From NCBI GenBank assembly GCA_964364745.1, contig CAYINJ010000010.1, positions 1-16,922 on the forward strand: a stretch of 16,922 nt of DNA. The letters are read 5' to 3'. The stretch is from CAYINJ01 sp964364745. GTDB lineage: Bacteria; Patescibacteriota; Patescibacteriia; JACRDY01. The position numbers and the translations under genes are program-made. Each line of letters opens with the position of its first letter. Within the stretch, counting starts at the first letter, position 1. Below are positions 5,100 through 14,229 of the stretch, piece after piece. The notes under the pieces were generated by a model. The model was not told the DNA's origin and made no database searches. It saw only the letters and a program-made list of their open reading frames with translations.

Positions 5100-8000
5100 A
5101 TGTACCTCCAACGTATGATGCAATTACTGCGCGCCCTGGTCCGACACTGTCGACCAGCTGCCAACTCGGTGGCGACCTTATTTCTAGTGGTGCTGACAAT
5201 TTTTGGATCATTGAGCATCCCCGTGGGGATGTTTTTTCCTTTAGCGGCGAGGGCGGCCGTGACGGAAGTGACGCCAGCCGATAATTTTACTACGGTAGCC
5301 AAGCCAGCTGGTACTATGACCGTACTAGATTTTGCCCTGACGGCCAACAGTGCTGAAAAATTGTCGTCACTAAAGTTTACTATTACTAGCGTCAGTGGCA
5401 TTACCGCCAGCGATTTTAATGATGATCCGGCATTAGGTGGCGGGACGGCCTGGACGCTCTTTCAAGACACTGATGCGACATCAGCCGACGAACTTAACAG
5501 CGGACTGGACACGGTGGTCGGCACCCTAGCGCAAGGCAGCGTCAACATCGGCAGTGTCAGTACCATGACTATCAATTGTACCGGCAGCTGCGTTGGCGGA
5601 GTGACCTTGCCGACCTCGATGACCGGCCGCGGCACTGTCGAATTTTTCCTGGCCGCGGTGATTGATGCGTCCGCCACGCACGGTAATGCGTTCACGGTTA
5701 GTGTGGCGGCTGGTACGGATACTTATGTCTTGAACAGTGGCACCGTCTCGGCCACCGCTTATGGCACTCCCACTATTACTGTTGATGCCGTGGCCCCGAC
5801 TGTCACTGGCGCCGGCGGCCCGCCCGATGGCCAGCAATTCGTGCCGCCGGACGTGCAAATTGACCGGGTGATGAGTGAAGCGATAGCAGGGGGGTCGTTA
5901 AGTGGTCAAGTCACCTTGAAAAAATGTACGGCCGCCGATCAAAGTTCTGCCGCGGCGGCTTGTGCGACATTAGATTCTACTAACTTGTGTACCGCCGCCA
6001 CATTGGGTGATTCCTCAACCCGGATTACTTGCGCCCACGGCCCCCTAGAAACCAGTAAGTGGTATGCCTTTACTCTTGGTACGGGAGTAACTGATGTGCC
6101 CGGTAACGCGCTCGGCACGGCCGCCGTTTATCGCTTCAAAACCAGCGACTTCTTTGGCGGATCGGGTGGTTCCAACTTCACGCCACCTATGGTGGTCTCG
6201 TCATATCCCCGCGCCGGGCTAACCAATATCCCGTTAAACTCTAACTTTTTTACCACCTTTTCGGAGGGACCAGAGGGCAACATGTTAGCCGACGGTACTG
6301 CCAATGCCATTAACAATACCAGCAATATCAGTTTGCAGAAGGTGGCTAACTTCTCACCCGATGGCACCGATCTCTGTGCCGTCGGCTGCACCCTCACTTG
6401 GGACAGCAGCTCTCGAACAGCCAAGATTGACCCACCCAGTAACCTCCTGGCCAGCACCGAATATGAACTTTGTCTCGCGAACAATATTCGAAATAGCGCC
6501 AGTCAAGGTATGCCCGGGCAATTCTGCCTCCGCTTCCAGACCGGCAGCGGGACCGATACTACCGCGCCGGCATTGCGCACCACTTCACCCACCAGCCCGG
6601 CCGCTGGCGCCACCGGAGTATCCAAATTCCTCGGCGACATTTCCGTGACGTTCAACGAAGAACTCGATCCAACGACGGTGACTTCCAGCACCATCAACGT
6701 CTGTATCGATGCTAACACTAACAACGCCTGTGATGGTGGCGAAACCGATCTCAATACTGCCCAGGCCGCGTTCTTCTTTGATTCAGACGATCGGAGTGCT
6801 CATCGTTCACCAGTATTGGCTCTGTCGGCTTCCACGAAGTACTGTGTGAGAATTGGCGCGGGGGTTAAAGATACGGCCGGCAACACTCTTATTCCTGCCA
6901 CCGACAAATGTTTTACCACTGGCAACAATAGCGACTCGACGGGACCGAAAATCATGTTTGCTGATGCCGATAACTTCAAGCTGGTGGCACACTTCTCCGA
7001 AGCGCTGAACTCCACTACCGCGGTGAATACCGCCAACTACACTCTGGAGTGCCCGGTCGGCGTAACCATTAACCTGTCCGGTAAACCGATGTCTTATAAA
7101 GCGGCTTTCAATGAAGTGGAAATCCGTGAACTCGGCCTATCAACCAACCAGGAATGTCGGTTAAGCTTAGGCAGCGGCATTCAAGACCTGGCCGGCAACG
7201 CCATTGATGCGGCCGAAGATGTCACTGACTTCAAGATCTTAAACTACGAAAATACCGGCGGGTTCCTGGGTGGCAGCGGCCAGCAGGACTTCTATTCCGG
7301 TACTAATTTTGGTGATTTCTGGGAAAAGCCGGAGCGCTGTCAACCCCGCAGCACCATTACCGGCGTGTCCACCACGGTGGAATGTGAATTCCCCATCCCC
7401 CAAGCGCTGACGACCGGGGCCAAGTTTATTCTGACTTTCCCTTCCACCTTTACCGTCACCAGCGCCGATGACGTCCCGACCTCGCAATCATGGATGAACG
7501 CGGACCTCAACGGCCCCGGGCCCGGGATCACCACGCTTTCCGCCGTGGCCGCCGATAATGCGGCCCACACGGTCACGGTCACCTTGGCTCACAGCGGTAC
7601 AGTCATGGGAGCCAGCGATATGGTTCGATTTGAACTGTCCGGTATTACCACGCCGTCAGCCGCGGAAAGCGAATCACGAATCTCAATTGTAACTAAAGAT
7701 TCCGGCGGCATAAAAGTCGGCCAAACCATCAACGCTGCGCCGTTCACTATCGGCCAAGGTGGTTCACAATCGATCGCCGGTTCGGTCTATAAAGATACTG
7801 ACGGCGACAACACCAAAGACGCCGGTGAAGGAATCAATGGCATTACCGTTTTCTGTGACTCGATGGGTGGTTTCGGCTCCAGCAGTGTGGTGGCTGGCCA
7901 CCAGACCACGACCACAAATTCCAGCGGATCATGGACAATCAGTAACCTCGCCAATGGTCAATATGGTTGTGGTCTGCAATTTGACACCACGGCGATGGCT

Positions 8001-11000
8001 GATCTGGGTGGTGGCGCTAACTTCCAAAATGTGACCTTAAGCGGGGGTGTTTCCAAGACCGGTCTGGACTTTAAGTTCGCCGATCTATCCAGTTCCGGCA
8101 AAACCCTGACGGTCAGCATTACCAGTGGCGTTGCCTTATCCGGCAAAGAGGTGGATATCTTCTGTTCTGCCGGTAGCTCTGATCAAATGTTCTCGGCGCC
8201 AACCATGAAAACAGTTACCCTCAATGGTAGCGGTGCCGGTAGTACAACGCTGAAATTGCAACCAGGTAAAAATTATGAATGTGGTGTTGGCCCGCACATG
8301 GCCTTTGAATCGTTTTCGTCTGGGAGCGAACAGCCCCTGCCGGACTTCAGCTTCATGCCGCCCAAATCGGTCACGGTGGTGGTCCCGGCCGACAGTAACC
8401 CCACCGCGGTCACCTTTGCCTTGCTGGCCGCCAGTAATACCATTACCGGTTTTGTCCGCGATGGCAGTAACACCGCTATTGCCAATGTCTTTGTCCATGC
8501 CGCGCCACTGGGCTGTTTTGCCAGCGACGGCAGTAAGAAGGACTGCTTCGGCGGCTTTAGCCAATCAAAATCTGACGGCAGCTTTACAGTCAATGTCGCT
8601 CCGGGCACGTATGTCGTCGGCGCGGACGCCCCTGGTATGCCGCCATCAAGCGAGGTAGAAGTGAGTGTGGCGACTGACGGTACGTTGAGCGCTAACGGTA
8701 CCACCATTTCTTCGGTGACCTTAAAGATGGTCAAAGGCAGCACCACCATTTCCGGGGTAGTGAAAGATGAATCGGGTAATGGTATTAAGTACGCTCACGT
8801 CAGTGGCCAACGAATTGCCACGGGTGGAAGCTGCAGCAGCTTTACCCCCAACGGCGGCGGCGCTGATTCACCCACCGATGCTTCCGGTAACTACACGCTG
8901 TACGTGGCCGATGGCACCTGGTGTGTTCGCGCGTTTTCACCGTCGTACGGTGAAATCGGTAATAAGACCGTGATCGTGTCGAGCACCTCACAGAGCGGCC
9001 AAAACCTTCAAGCCACCGCGACAGAATTCGGCACCATTAGTGGGACAGTCACCAAAGGTGGCTCGGCGGCCAGCGGCGCGTTTGTGAACTGCTATGGCTC
9101 CAGCGGCGGCAACGCCGTAGAAAGCGGCAGCGATGGCACCTATTCGATGAAAGTGAAAGCCGGCTCGGGCTATACTTGTGAAGGATTTATCCATGGTTCC
9201 GGGCCGTTAACACCCCAGAGTAGTATTACCGTGGCCTCTGGCGGTACCACCACGGTGGCGCTCTCCATGGGTAATCCCGGCACGGTCAACGTCACCGTTA
9301 CCGGTATTTCCGATGCCTTTGTGGATGTCCGCGACAGTAACGGTCGCGGCAATGGCACCAATCAAAACAGCGCCGGCGTCTACACTATTAAAGTCCCGGC
9401 CGGCACCTATACCGTTCGCGGTGGCGGCCCCCGGTATGGCGAGCTCTGCGCCGCTCAATCAGTTACCGTCACGGCTGGCGGCACGAGTGCCGTTACCTGT
9501 AGCCCACCGGCTAACTTACGAACGGTGACCGGTCGGGTGACAAATGGCAGTACCAACGTGGCCGGCGCGACCGTTACCTTTATCAGCTCCAGCACGGGTC
9601 GGGCGTTTAGCACTACTACCAGCGCGGTCACCGGCAGCTCCAGTAATATCTCGTTGGCTAATGTCCCCGATGACACCTATAACGTCATTGCTTCAAAATC
9701 AGGCTACGAACCGGCCACGACTACCATGACCGTTGCTTCCGGCAGTACCGCGCTATCAAGCGCGTTAGCCATGACCGCGGCCAGCGGTGCTAATGGAACC
9801 AATGTTACCGTTACGGTTCAGTTAAGTGGCACCGCTTACACCGGTAAAGCCAAGGTAATTGCCACCAAGAGCGGCAAAACGATGGTAGCGGAAACCGAAA
9901 AAACCACCGGGCAAGCCAGTGTCCCGCTAACTAATGGCACTTGGTCAGTCAAGGCGATTGGTGATAACGGTAAAGAATCAGCGGCAACCAATGTGACGAT
10001 TAGCGGTGGTGTGCTTTCCGGTACCGCGCCCACCCTGTCACTGTCATCGAGCATTACTGGGTTTACCACTACCTCTGACACCTCAACCTTTGTGCCCAAG
10101 AGCGGTGGCTTAATTAAGCCCAGTGAATTCACCGGTCTGGAATTGAACGCGCCGGCTTCAACTTTCTCTACCTCTGACTCTAACACCGGTAAGATCGAAT
10201 TCTCTGCCGACCCGACGCTCGCCGGCATCGACCCCGGTAGTGATATGAACTTTGTCGGTGCCAGCGGCTACGATATCACGCCGAAAGATTCCGGCGGCAA
10301 TACTATAAAGAAATTGTCCGGTGACGTCGTTACGCTGACCTTGCCCTATACCGATGCTGACGTAACGTCCGCTGGAGTGGAAGAAGCCAACCTCAAGTGT
10401 GGGTCGTTTAATGCGGCTTCCCAGGCCTGGGAAACATTCCCGACTGTGGTCGATACTACTAATAACAAACTGACCTGTCAGATTGATCACTTTTCGTCGT
10501 TCGGTGTCTTAGGAACGGCTTCGGTCAGTAGTGGTACGCCGGGACGATATTATTCCCCGGGTGGTGGTGGCGGATCTTCAACCACCACTGACGCCACCCC
10601 AGCGGCGACGACCCCAGTGACCACCCCAGCGGCGACGACCCCAGTGACCACCCCAGCGACTCCAGCCAGCAGCGCGCTGGGCCGGTTGACCCCGACCGTT
10701 ACGAACGTCACGGCCGAAGATCTCCGCAGTGGGGCGTTTGCCTACGGCGCCGCTCGGGTGCGGGCCCTAGCGACCGAACAAGGTCTGGCTAAATATCTGG
10801 CCAGTTCCCTGGAAGGTAAGTTTGGCAAAGCCACCTTCAACGCCTTGTTCCGCCAAGCGATCGGCAAGTCCAAGGCCTGGTGGTACTCCTACGTCAACGC
10901 TTATACTTACGGCGGATACACGCTTGATGAGGTCGTGGCGGGAGTGAAGAGCGGCGGAAAGACCGTCCACCCGGCCATCCCGGCATCGGCCTGGCGAGGC

Positions 11001-11030
11001 AGCGCTGATTATAAGAAGTACATGAAGTAA
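5100..11030 (+). CDS. Giant secreted multi-domain surface protein (Ig-like and carboxypeptidase-regulatory-like modules)
   Basis: The product has 1976 residues. A signal peptide (1-53, ending LAARAA) is followed by a beta domain (54-230). Four Ig/SbsA (Big_5-like) modules follow at about 231-349, 361-481, 485-608 and 613-714, with the typical VxDxxGN motif (GVTDVPGN, GVKDTAGN, GIQDLAGN). After another beta domain (720-886) comes an SdrD B-like module with a calcium-type loop (DTDGDNTKDAGE, about 899-910). A run of CarboxypepD_reg-like modules then spans about 1000-1640. A beta domain follows (1650-1805), then a Gly and Pro/Thr linker (1815-1857) and a helical C-terminal domain (1861-1976, containing KTVHPAIPASAW). 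There is no LPXTG and no C-terminal membrane helix. The 32 mature cysteines fall in local even groups. It is a probable adhesin or stalk-like envelope protein. The ATG at 5100 gives a good signal peptide but has no Shine-Dalgarno. It converges with a glycosyltransferase gene over a shared terminator. Confidence 0.9.
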   Translation: MYLQRMMQLLRALVRHCRPAANSVATLFLVVLTIFGSLSIPVGMFFPLAARAAVTEVTPADNFTTVAKPAGTMTVLDFALTANSAEKLSSLKFTITSVSGITASDFNDDPALGGGTAWTLFQDTDATSADELNSGLDTVVGTLAQGSVNIGSVSTMTINCTGSCVGGVTLPTSMTGRGTVEFFLAAVIDASATHGNAFTVSVAAGTDTYVLNSGTVSATAYGTPTITVDAVAPTVTGAGGPPDGQQFVPPDVQIDRVMSEAIAGGSLSGQVTLKKCTAADQSSAAAACATLDSTNLCTAATLGDSSTRITCAHGPLETSKWYAFTLGTGVTDVPGNALGTAAVYRFKTSDFFGGSGGSNFTPPMVVSSYPRAGLTNIPLNSNFFTTFSEGPEGNMLADGTANAINNTSNISLQKVANFSPDGTDLCAVGCTLTWDSSSRTAKIDPPSNLLASTEYELCLANNIRNSASQGMPGQFCLRFQTGSGTDTTAPALRTTSPTSPAAGATGVSKFLGDISVTFNEELDPTTVTSSTINVCIDANTNNACDGGETDLNTAQAAFFFDSDDRSAHRSPVLALSASTKYCVRIGAGVKDTAGNTLIPATDKCFTTGNNSDSTGPKIMFADADNFKLVAHFSEALNSTTAVNTANYTLECPVGVTINLSGKPMSYKAAFNEVEIRELGLSTNQECRLSLGSGIQDLAGNAIDAAEDVTDFKILNYENTGGFLGGSGQQDFYSGTNFGDFWEKPERCQPRSTITGVSTTVECEFPIPQALTTGAKFILTFPSTFTVTSADDVPTSQSWMNADLNGPGPGITTLSAVAADNAAHTVTVTLAHSGTVMGASDMVRFELSGITTPSAAESESRISIVTKDSGGIKVGQTINAAPFTIGQGGSQSIAGSVYKDTDGDNTKDAGEGINGITVFCDSMGGFGSSSVVAGHQTTTTNSSGSWTISNLANGQYGCGLQFDTTAMADLGGGANFQNVTLSGGVSKTGLDFKFADLSSSGKTLTVSITSGVALSGKEVDIFCSAGSSDQMFSAPTMKTVTLNGSGAGSTTLKLQPGKNYECGVGPHMAFESFSSGSEQPLPDFSFMPPKSVTVVVPADSNPTAVTFALLAASNTITGFVRDGSNTAIANVFVHAAPLGCFASDGSKKDCFGGFSQSKSDGSFTVNVAPGTYVVGADAPGMPPSSEVEVSVATDGTLSANGTTISSVTLKMVKGSTTISGVVKDESGNGIKYAHVSGQRIATGGSCSSFTPNGGGADSPTDASGNYTLYVADGTWCVRAFSPSYGEIGNKTVIVSSTSQSGQNLQATATEFGTISGTVTKGGSAASGAFVNCYGSSGGNAVESGSDGTYSMKVKAGSGYTCEGFIHGSGPLTPQSSITVASGGTTTVALSMGNPGTVNVTVTGISDAFVDVRDSNGRGNGTNQNSAGVYTIKVPAGTYTVRGGGPRYGELCAAQSVTVTAGGTSAVTCSPPANLRTVTGRVTNGSTNVAGATVTFISSSTGRAFSTTTSAVTGSSSNISLANVPDDTYNVIASKSGYEPATTTMTVASGSTALSSALAMTAASGANGTNVTVTVQLSGTAYTGKAKVIATKSGKTMVAETEKTTGQASVPLTNGTWSVKAIGDNGKESAATNVTISGGVLSGTAPTLSLSSSITGFTTTSDTSTFVPKSGGLIKPSEFTGLELNAPASTFSTSDSNTGKIEFSADPTLAGIDPGSDMNFVGASGYDITPKDSGGNTIKKLSGDVVTLTLPYTDADVTSAGVEEANLKCGSFNAASQAWETFPTVVDTTNNKLTCQIDHFSSFGVLGTASVSSGTPGRYYSPGGGGGSSTTTDATPAATTPVTTPAATTPVTTPATPASSALGRLTPTVTNVTAEDLRSGAFAYGAARVRALATEQGLAKYLASSLEGKFGKATFNALFRQAIGKSKAWWYSYVNAYTYGGYTLDEVVAGVKSGGKTVHPAIPASAWRGSADYKKYMK
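10596..10659 (+). repeat. 27-bp tandem repeat in the Pro/Thr linker
   Basis: Two exact 27-bp units (10596-10622 and 10623-10649) and a 9-10 bp partial third encode TPAATTPVT twice. The units are identical at the DNA level, which points to recent slippage and likely length variation between strains. The linker separates the beta modules from the C-terminal domain. Confidence 0.9.
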
Positions 11031-11040
11031 GCTCAATTAA

Positions 11041-11078
11041 CCAAAAACACCCCCGCCTTCAGGCGGGGGTGTTTTTGG
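11041..11078. terminator. Strong bidirectional intrinsic terminator
   Basis: A perfect 17-bp stem (11041-11057 with 11062-11078) has a TTCA loop, a core of CCCCCGCC/GGCGGGGG and A5/T5 flanks on both sides. It starts 11 nt after the stop of the giant gene and lies 18 nt beyond the end of the convergent glycosyltransferase gene, so it serves both. Confidence 0.95.
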
Positions 11079-11095
11079 GATATTATTCAAAGCCA

Positions 11096-12253
11096 TTACC
11101 AGCGCAACGCCGGCTTGGCGGTCATTTCCATTGGTTCAACGCCGATCATGATGGCCGTATACAACGCTGTGGTGTGTTTAACAATATCGTCCCAGTTGTA
11201 TTTTTCAGCCACAATCATTCGGCCACGCTCACCCAAAGCTTCCAATCGTTCTGGATAATCTAAGGCGTGTTGAATTTTGTCCGCCAGGTCAGTCGGACTG
11301 CCGACCGCGAACAAAATCCCGCTTTGACCGACGACTTCGCGGTGCTCGGGGATATTAGACGCAATTACTGCTTTCGAAAAGCTCATGGCCTCTAACACCG
11401 TAATCGGCAGCCCTTCGGACTCCGACGGATGGATAAAGGCATAAGCGTGGCTAAATAACTGCTGCAGAGCCGCGCCATGCTGGTAGCCGGTAAAGACGAT
11501 CCGCGGGTCATCATCAGCCAGGGCGTGAAGCTCGGCCACATAGCGGTCGGTAAAAGCCGAACCGCCGACGATCACTAGTTTCTTGGTGGTCGGCACTTGG
11601 CGGAAGGCCTCGATTAAGTTGTGAATGGCTTTGTGGCGCACCAGCCGCGACACGGCGATAAAGTATTCGCCGCTGGTCAGTTGCCACGTCGCCAACGCTT
11701 CAGTCGCGACGGACTCGGCCGGCAGGGTGACACCATTGGGAATATAACAGGTGGCGGCGTGATATTCGCGCTCACAATAGGCCTGCAAGGTTTGGGACAC
11801 GGTAATCGTTCGATGGGCAAACGTGACTGCCGCCCACTCACCAGCTCGTAACATCAGTCGGGCAAAGCGGCCCCATTTCTGGTGTTGGCGATCAATACAG
11901 TGAAAAGTCACCACGACGCGGCTTCGGGGTGTAAACACCCGCGGCAGCCAGGCCACCAACGCCGGGCCCACGCCATGGTAGTGGATGACATCCACGCGGG
12001 CGATAAACATGGCGTGCAGGGTGGAAATCACGGTGTGGACGATGGCGTCGAGATGTTTGGTATGGATGGTCGGAGCATGCACCAAGTAGACACCTTGATG
12101 GACATTAATGTTGGTGGGAGTGTACCAGCGGCGGCAATACACCAAAACCGTCTGACCGGTCTTGGCCAGACGCGTAGACAGTTCTTCGACGTGTTTTTCC
12201 ACGCCGCCGAACTGCGCCGGAATCCCCTTTTGTCCAATCAAAGCAATGCGCAT
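11096..12253 (-). CDS. GT4-family glycosyltransferase
   Basis: The product has 385 residues, normal for a two-domain GT-B enzyme. The N-terminal acceptor domain begins MRIALIGQKGIPAQFGGVEKHVEEL, a Gly-rich loop of the GT4 group that includes DUF1972-like rhamnosyl/mannosyl transferases. The C-terminal donor domain shows VSRLVRHKAI (Arg203, Lys208), IVGGS, and the EX7E motif ESEGLPITVLEAM (Glu280, Glu288). It should transfer a sugar from a nucleotide-sugar to a lipid-linked or protein-linked glycan on the cytoplasmic side of the membrane; the exact sugar cannot be read from sequence. The ATG at 12253 coincides with the start of the family motif. The gene is a separate transcription unit with its own promoter, convergent with the giant gene. 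Its likely role is glycosylation of surface polymer or surface proteins. Confidence 0.93.
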   Translation of the reverse strand: MRIALIGQKGIPAQFGGVEKHVEELSTRLAKTGQTVLVYCRRWYTPTNINVHQGVYLVHAPTIHTKHLDAIVHTVISTLHAMFIARVDVIHYHGVGPALVAWLPRVFTPRSRVVVTFHCIDRQHQKWGRFARLMLRAGEWAAVTFAHRTITVSQTLQAYCEREYHAATCYIPNGVTLPAESVATEALATWQLTSGEYFIAVSRLVRHKAIHNLIEAFRQVPTTKKLVIVGGSAFTDRYVAELHALADDDPRIVFTGYQHGAALQQLFSHAYAFIHPSESEGLPITVLEAMSFSKAVIASNIPEHREVVGQSGILFAVGSPTDLADKIQHALDYPERLEALGERGRMIVAEKYNWDDIVKHTTALYTAIMIGVEPMEMTAKPALRW

Positions 12254-12275
12254 ATCTGGATATCTTGAATGTTAC

Positions 12276-12304
12276 ATATTAACATATACACGTTTTTTTG
12301 TCAA
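12276..12304 (-). promoter_or_regulatory. Promoter of the GT4 gene
   Basis: On the minus strand a perfect TTGACA (12304-12299) is followed by 17 nt and TAATAT (12281-12276). The predicted start lies about 15 nt before the ATG. It sits directly after the terminator of the upstream operon, so the glycosyltransferase gene is independently transcribed. Confidence 0.75.
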
Positions 12305-12326
12305 TAACTAATATCTTTAAAATACC

Positions 12327-12356
12327 AAAAACTGGGGATAACTCCCCAGTTTTTTT
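12327..12356 (-). terminator. Intrinsic terminator at the end of the glycosidase/membrane-protein operon
   Basis: ACTGGGGA (12331-12338) pairs perfectly with TCCCCAGT (12343-12350) around TAAC. A T-run follows on the minus strand and a longer one on the plus strand. It lies 26 nt after the stop of the minus-strand membrane-protein gene. Confidence 0.85.
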
Positions 12357-12381
12357 AGCTTATTTTAAGTAATTTCCTATT

Positions 12382-14229
12382 TTACTTGATTACTTTACCC
12401 TTGCCGATTGATAGCGGATCATTCAATAAGTTGGTCGTGATTGAATTCAACTCATGGCTAATGGCCCGACCAGTGACCGCGTCTTGACCCGTAAACCGAA
12501 GACCGACAGCCAGCGGTGGTGTCGTGCCCACTTGGCCGGCAGTGGGGATAATTGTCAGACAAAACGAGGCATCGGCGACCGCGCTGTTTTGCAGCGTACT
12601 CGCGGCCACGGTTTTAAAATCAATAACCAACTGACGACTCGATTGATCAAACGTCACCAGTTCGGCTGGCGTCGAGCAGGTCTGATCCCAAAACACCGCT
12701 GGGGGTAGTGTCATGACCAAGCGACCAGCACTGACATCATGAAGTGTATTGGTCACTACGACTAAGACCCGGTATCGGGTCGGAAAGCCGACAATTGGCG
12801 GGAGGGGCCCTAAGCCAAGTTGGATGCCGTCGCGAGTGTAATACCGCGCGCCAACGGTCGCCTCGAGGTCAGTGCTTAATTTTTCGGTCCAGGTCGGACC
12901 CCAAGTGGTCACCGTGGTTATTCGATCAGCCAATGGCCGCGAGTAGGTCAGGGTTGGTTGCACGACAGCGACAATTTCGCCCAGTGGTCGCGATTTAATT
13001 TTGACTGTAAAATCGGTGGTCCAGGTCGCTTGAGGCGCTAGCTGACCGCCGGGGTAAGCCAGCTCCCAGCCAGCGGCCGTCTTCTGCCAAGCCGGATCAC
13101 TGGCCGTGCCAGTCACCGGATCAATCGCTGAAGCCGGAAACTGGAGACGTAAGACCGGCTGTTGCCAATTGACTGATTCACGGTTGGTAATATTAATCTG
13201 GTAAGTCGCCACCTCACCGGGAAATGGCGTTGGGGTAAATGTCGCTCGCCAATCAATGGCGGGTTGATACACCGCCCAGGACTTCACTGGATGGGCCAAG
13301 ACGTACGACTGGCCGACGTGCTTGCCTCTGACTTCAAATCGTAGTTCATCACGATCCACTGGCGGCTCAACCGGATTTCTCGTCAAGGTCACCGGCGTTG
13401 ATCGTTCCTCGTCAGCCGCCAATGTCCCCACTAACCATTGACCGGCCGCGGTGATAGCTCCACCGGCGGTGGGCCCGATCGAGTACGGGGTGGTCGGCAA
13501 CTGCACGACGATGTCAGTCACGGCATCGACGGCGGCATTGCGGCAGGTCACCGTGGCTTCAAATGGTGTGCCCACTACCACTAAGTCGGGCGGCCCCGTA
13601 ATCGCACAAGCCACTCCCGATCCAACCAATGACAGTTGATCGCTCGCCGTGCGACTATCCTCCCAGCGTAATTGCGGACCAAAGGGGGACTCTTGAGTGT
13701 AGATCAATCTGGCCTTGATTGGCGCTTGTTCGCCGTCGTTAGCCCACCAAACCCCCTGGAAAGTCACGGCATTGCGATCATGGGGTGGGATCGTCCCGAT
13801 GACCACTGGGCCGTCAGTCCCGTCGGAATGTCCACCAGCCACGGCCGTGACCGTAAATCCAACCGGCCACTCAACGATCAACCGAGCGTCAGTCACGGCG
13901 CCACGATAGGCGGTATTGGCATATTTGACCGTGACTGTGGTCGGTGATCCGCTGGCGATCAGTGGGGCCTCAACCGTCAACTGGATCTGCAGCCCCGCGG
14001 TCCATTTGGTAAAGACGAAAAAAATGTAGCCATTAATGGCGACCAGCGCGATGATCGTCGCCAAAAACATCAGATCAGCGATCAGGTGGGCGGGGTTAAA
14101 CTGATACCGGACATGCCAGCGGCGCCGGAGGGCATGAAGGCAAAAATGGAACGGCTTCAGTGACCAATGAATTCTGATGGGGGATGATTCATCCATACAA
14201 TGGCAGTATGCGTCGAAATTAGAAAACAT
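12382..14229 (-). CDS. Membrane-anchored exoplasmic protein with DUF11-like beta domains
   Basis: The product has 615 residues. A cytoplasmic N-terminus with an Arg cluster (LRRRWHVRY, about 34-42) precedes one membrane helix (about 49-73), giving N-in/C-out topology. The rest is about four beta-sandwich domains of DUF11/CARDB-like type (near 85-210, 212-330, 335-450, 455-600), with phrases such as VTVKYANTAYRG, FEATVTCRNA and YQINITNRESVNW. Cysteines on the outer side come in two pairs. The start codon overlaps the last 11 nt of the glycosidase-like gene, so they are probably translationally coupled; Met12 (14196) is an alternative start. I do not recognise a specific family. Inference: a scaffold or partner for the preceding secreted glycosidase-like protein, or an envelope spacer protein. 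Confidence 0.72.
   Translation of the reverse strand: MFSNFDAYCHCMDESSPIRIHWSLKPFHFCLHALRRRWHVRYQFNPAHLIADLMFLATIIALVAINGYIFFVFTKWTAGLQIQLTVEAPLIASGSPTTVTVKYANTAYRGAVTDARLIVEWPVGFTVTAVAGGHSDGTDGPVVIGTIPPHDRNAVTFQGVWWANDGEQAPIKARLIYTQESPFGPQLRWEDSRTASDQLSLVGSGVACAITGPPDLVVVGTPFEATVTCRNAAVDAVTDIVVQLPTTPYSIGPTAGGAITAAGQWLVGTLAADEERSTPVTLTRNPVEPPVDRDELRFEVRGKHVGQSYVLAHPVKSWAVYQPAIDWRATFTPTPFPGEVATYQINITNRESVNWQQPVLRLQFPASAIDPVTGTASDPAWQKTAAGWELAYPGGQLAPQATWTTDFTVKIKSRPLGEIVAVVQPTLTYSRPLADRITTVTTWGPTWTEKLSTDLEATVGARYYTRDGIQLGLGPLPPIVGFPTRYRVLVVVTNTLHDVSAGRLVMTLPPAVFWDQTCSTPAELVTFDQSSRQLVIDFKTVAASTLQNSAVADASFCLTIIPTAGQVGTTPPLAVGLRFTGQDAVTGRAISHELNSITTNLLNDPLSIGKGKVIK

Noticed and set aside
10596..10659. 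A CRISPR-like repeat
   Set aside because: The units are directly tandem without spacers and are in frame within a coding linker.
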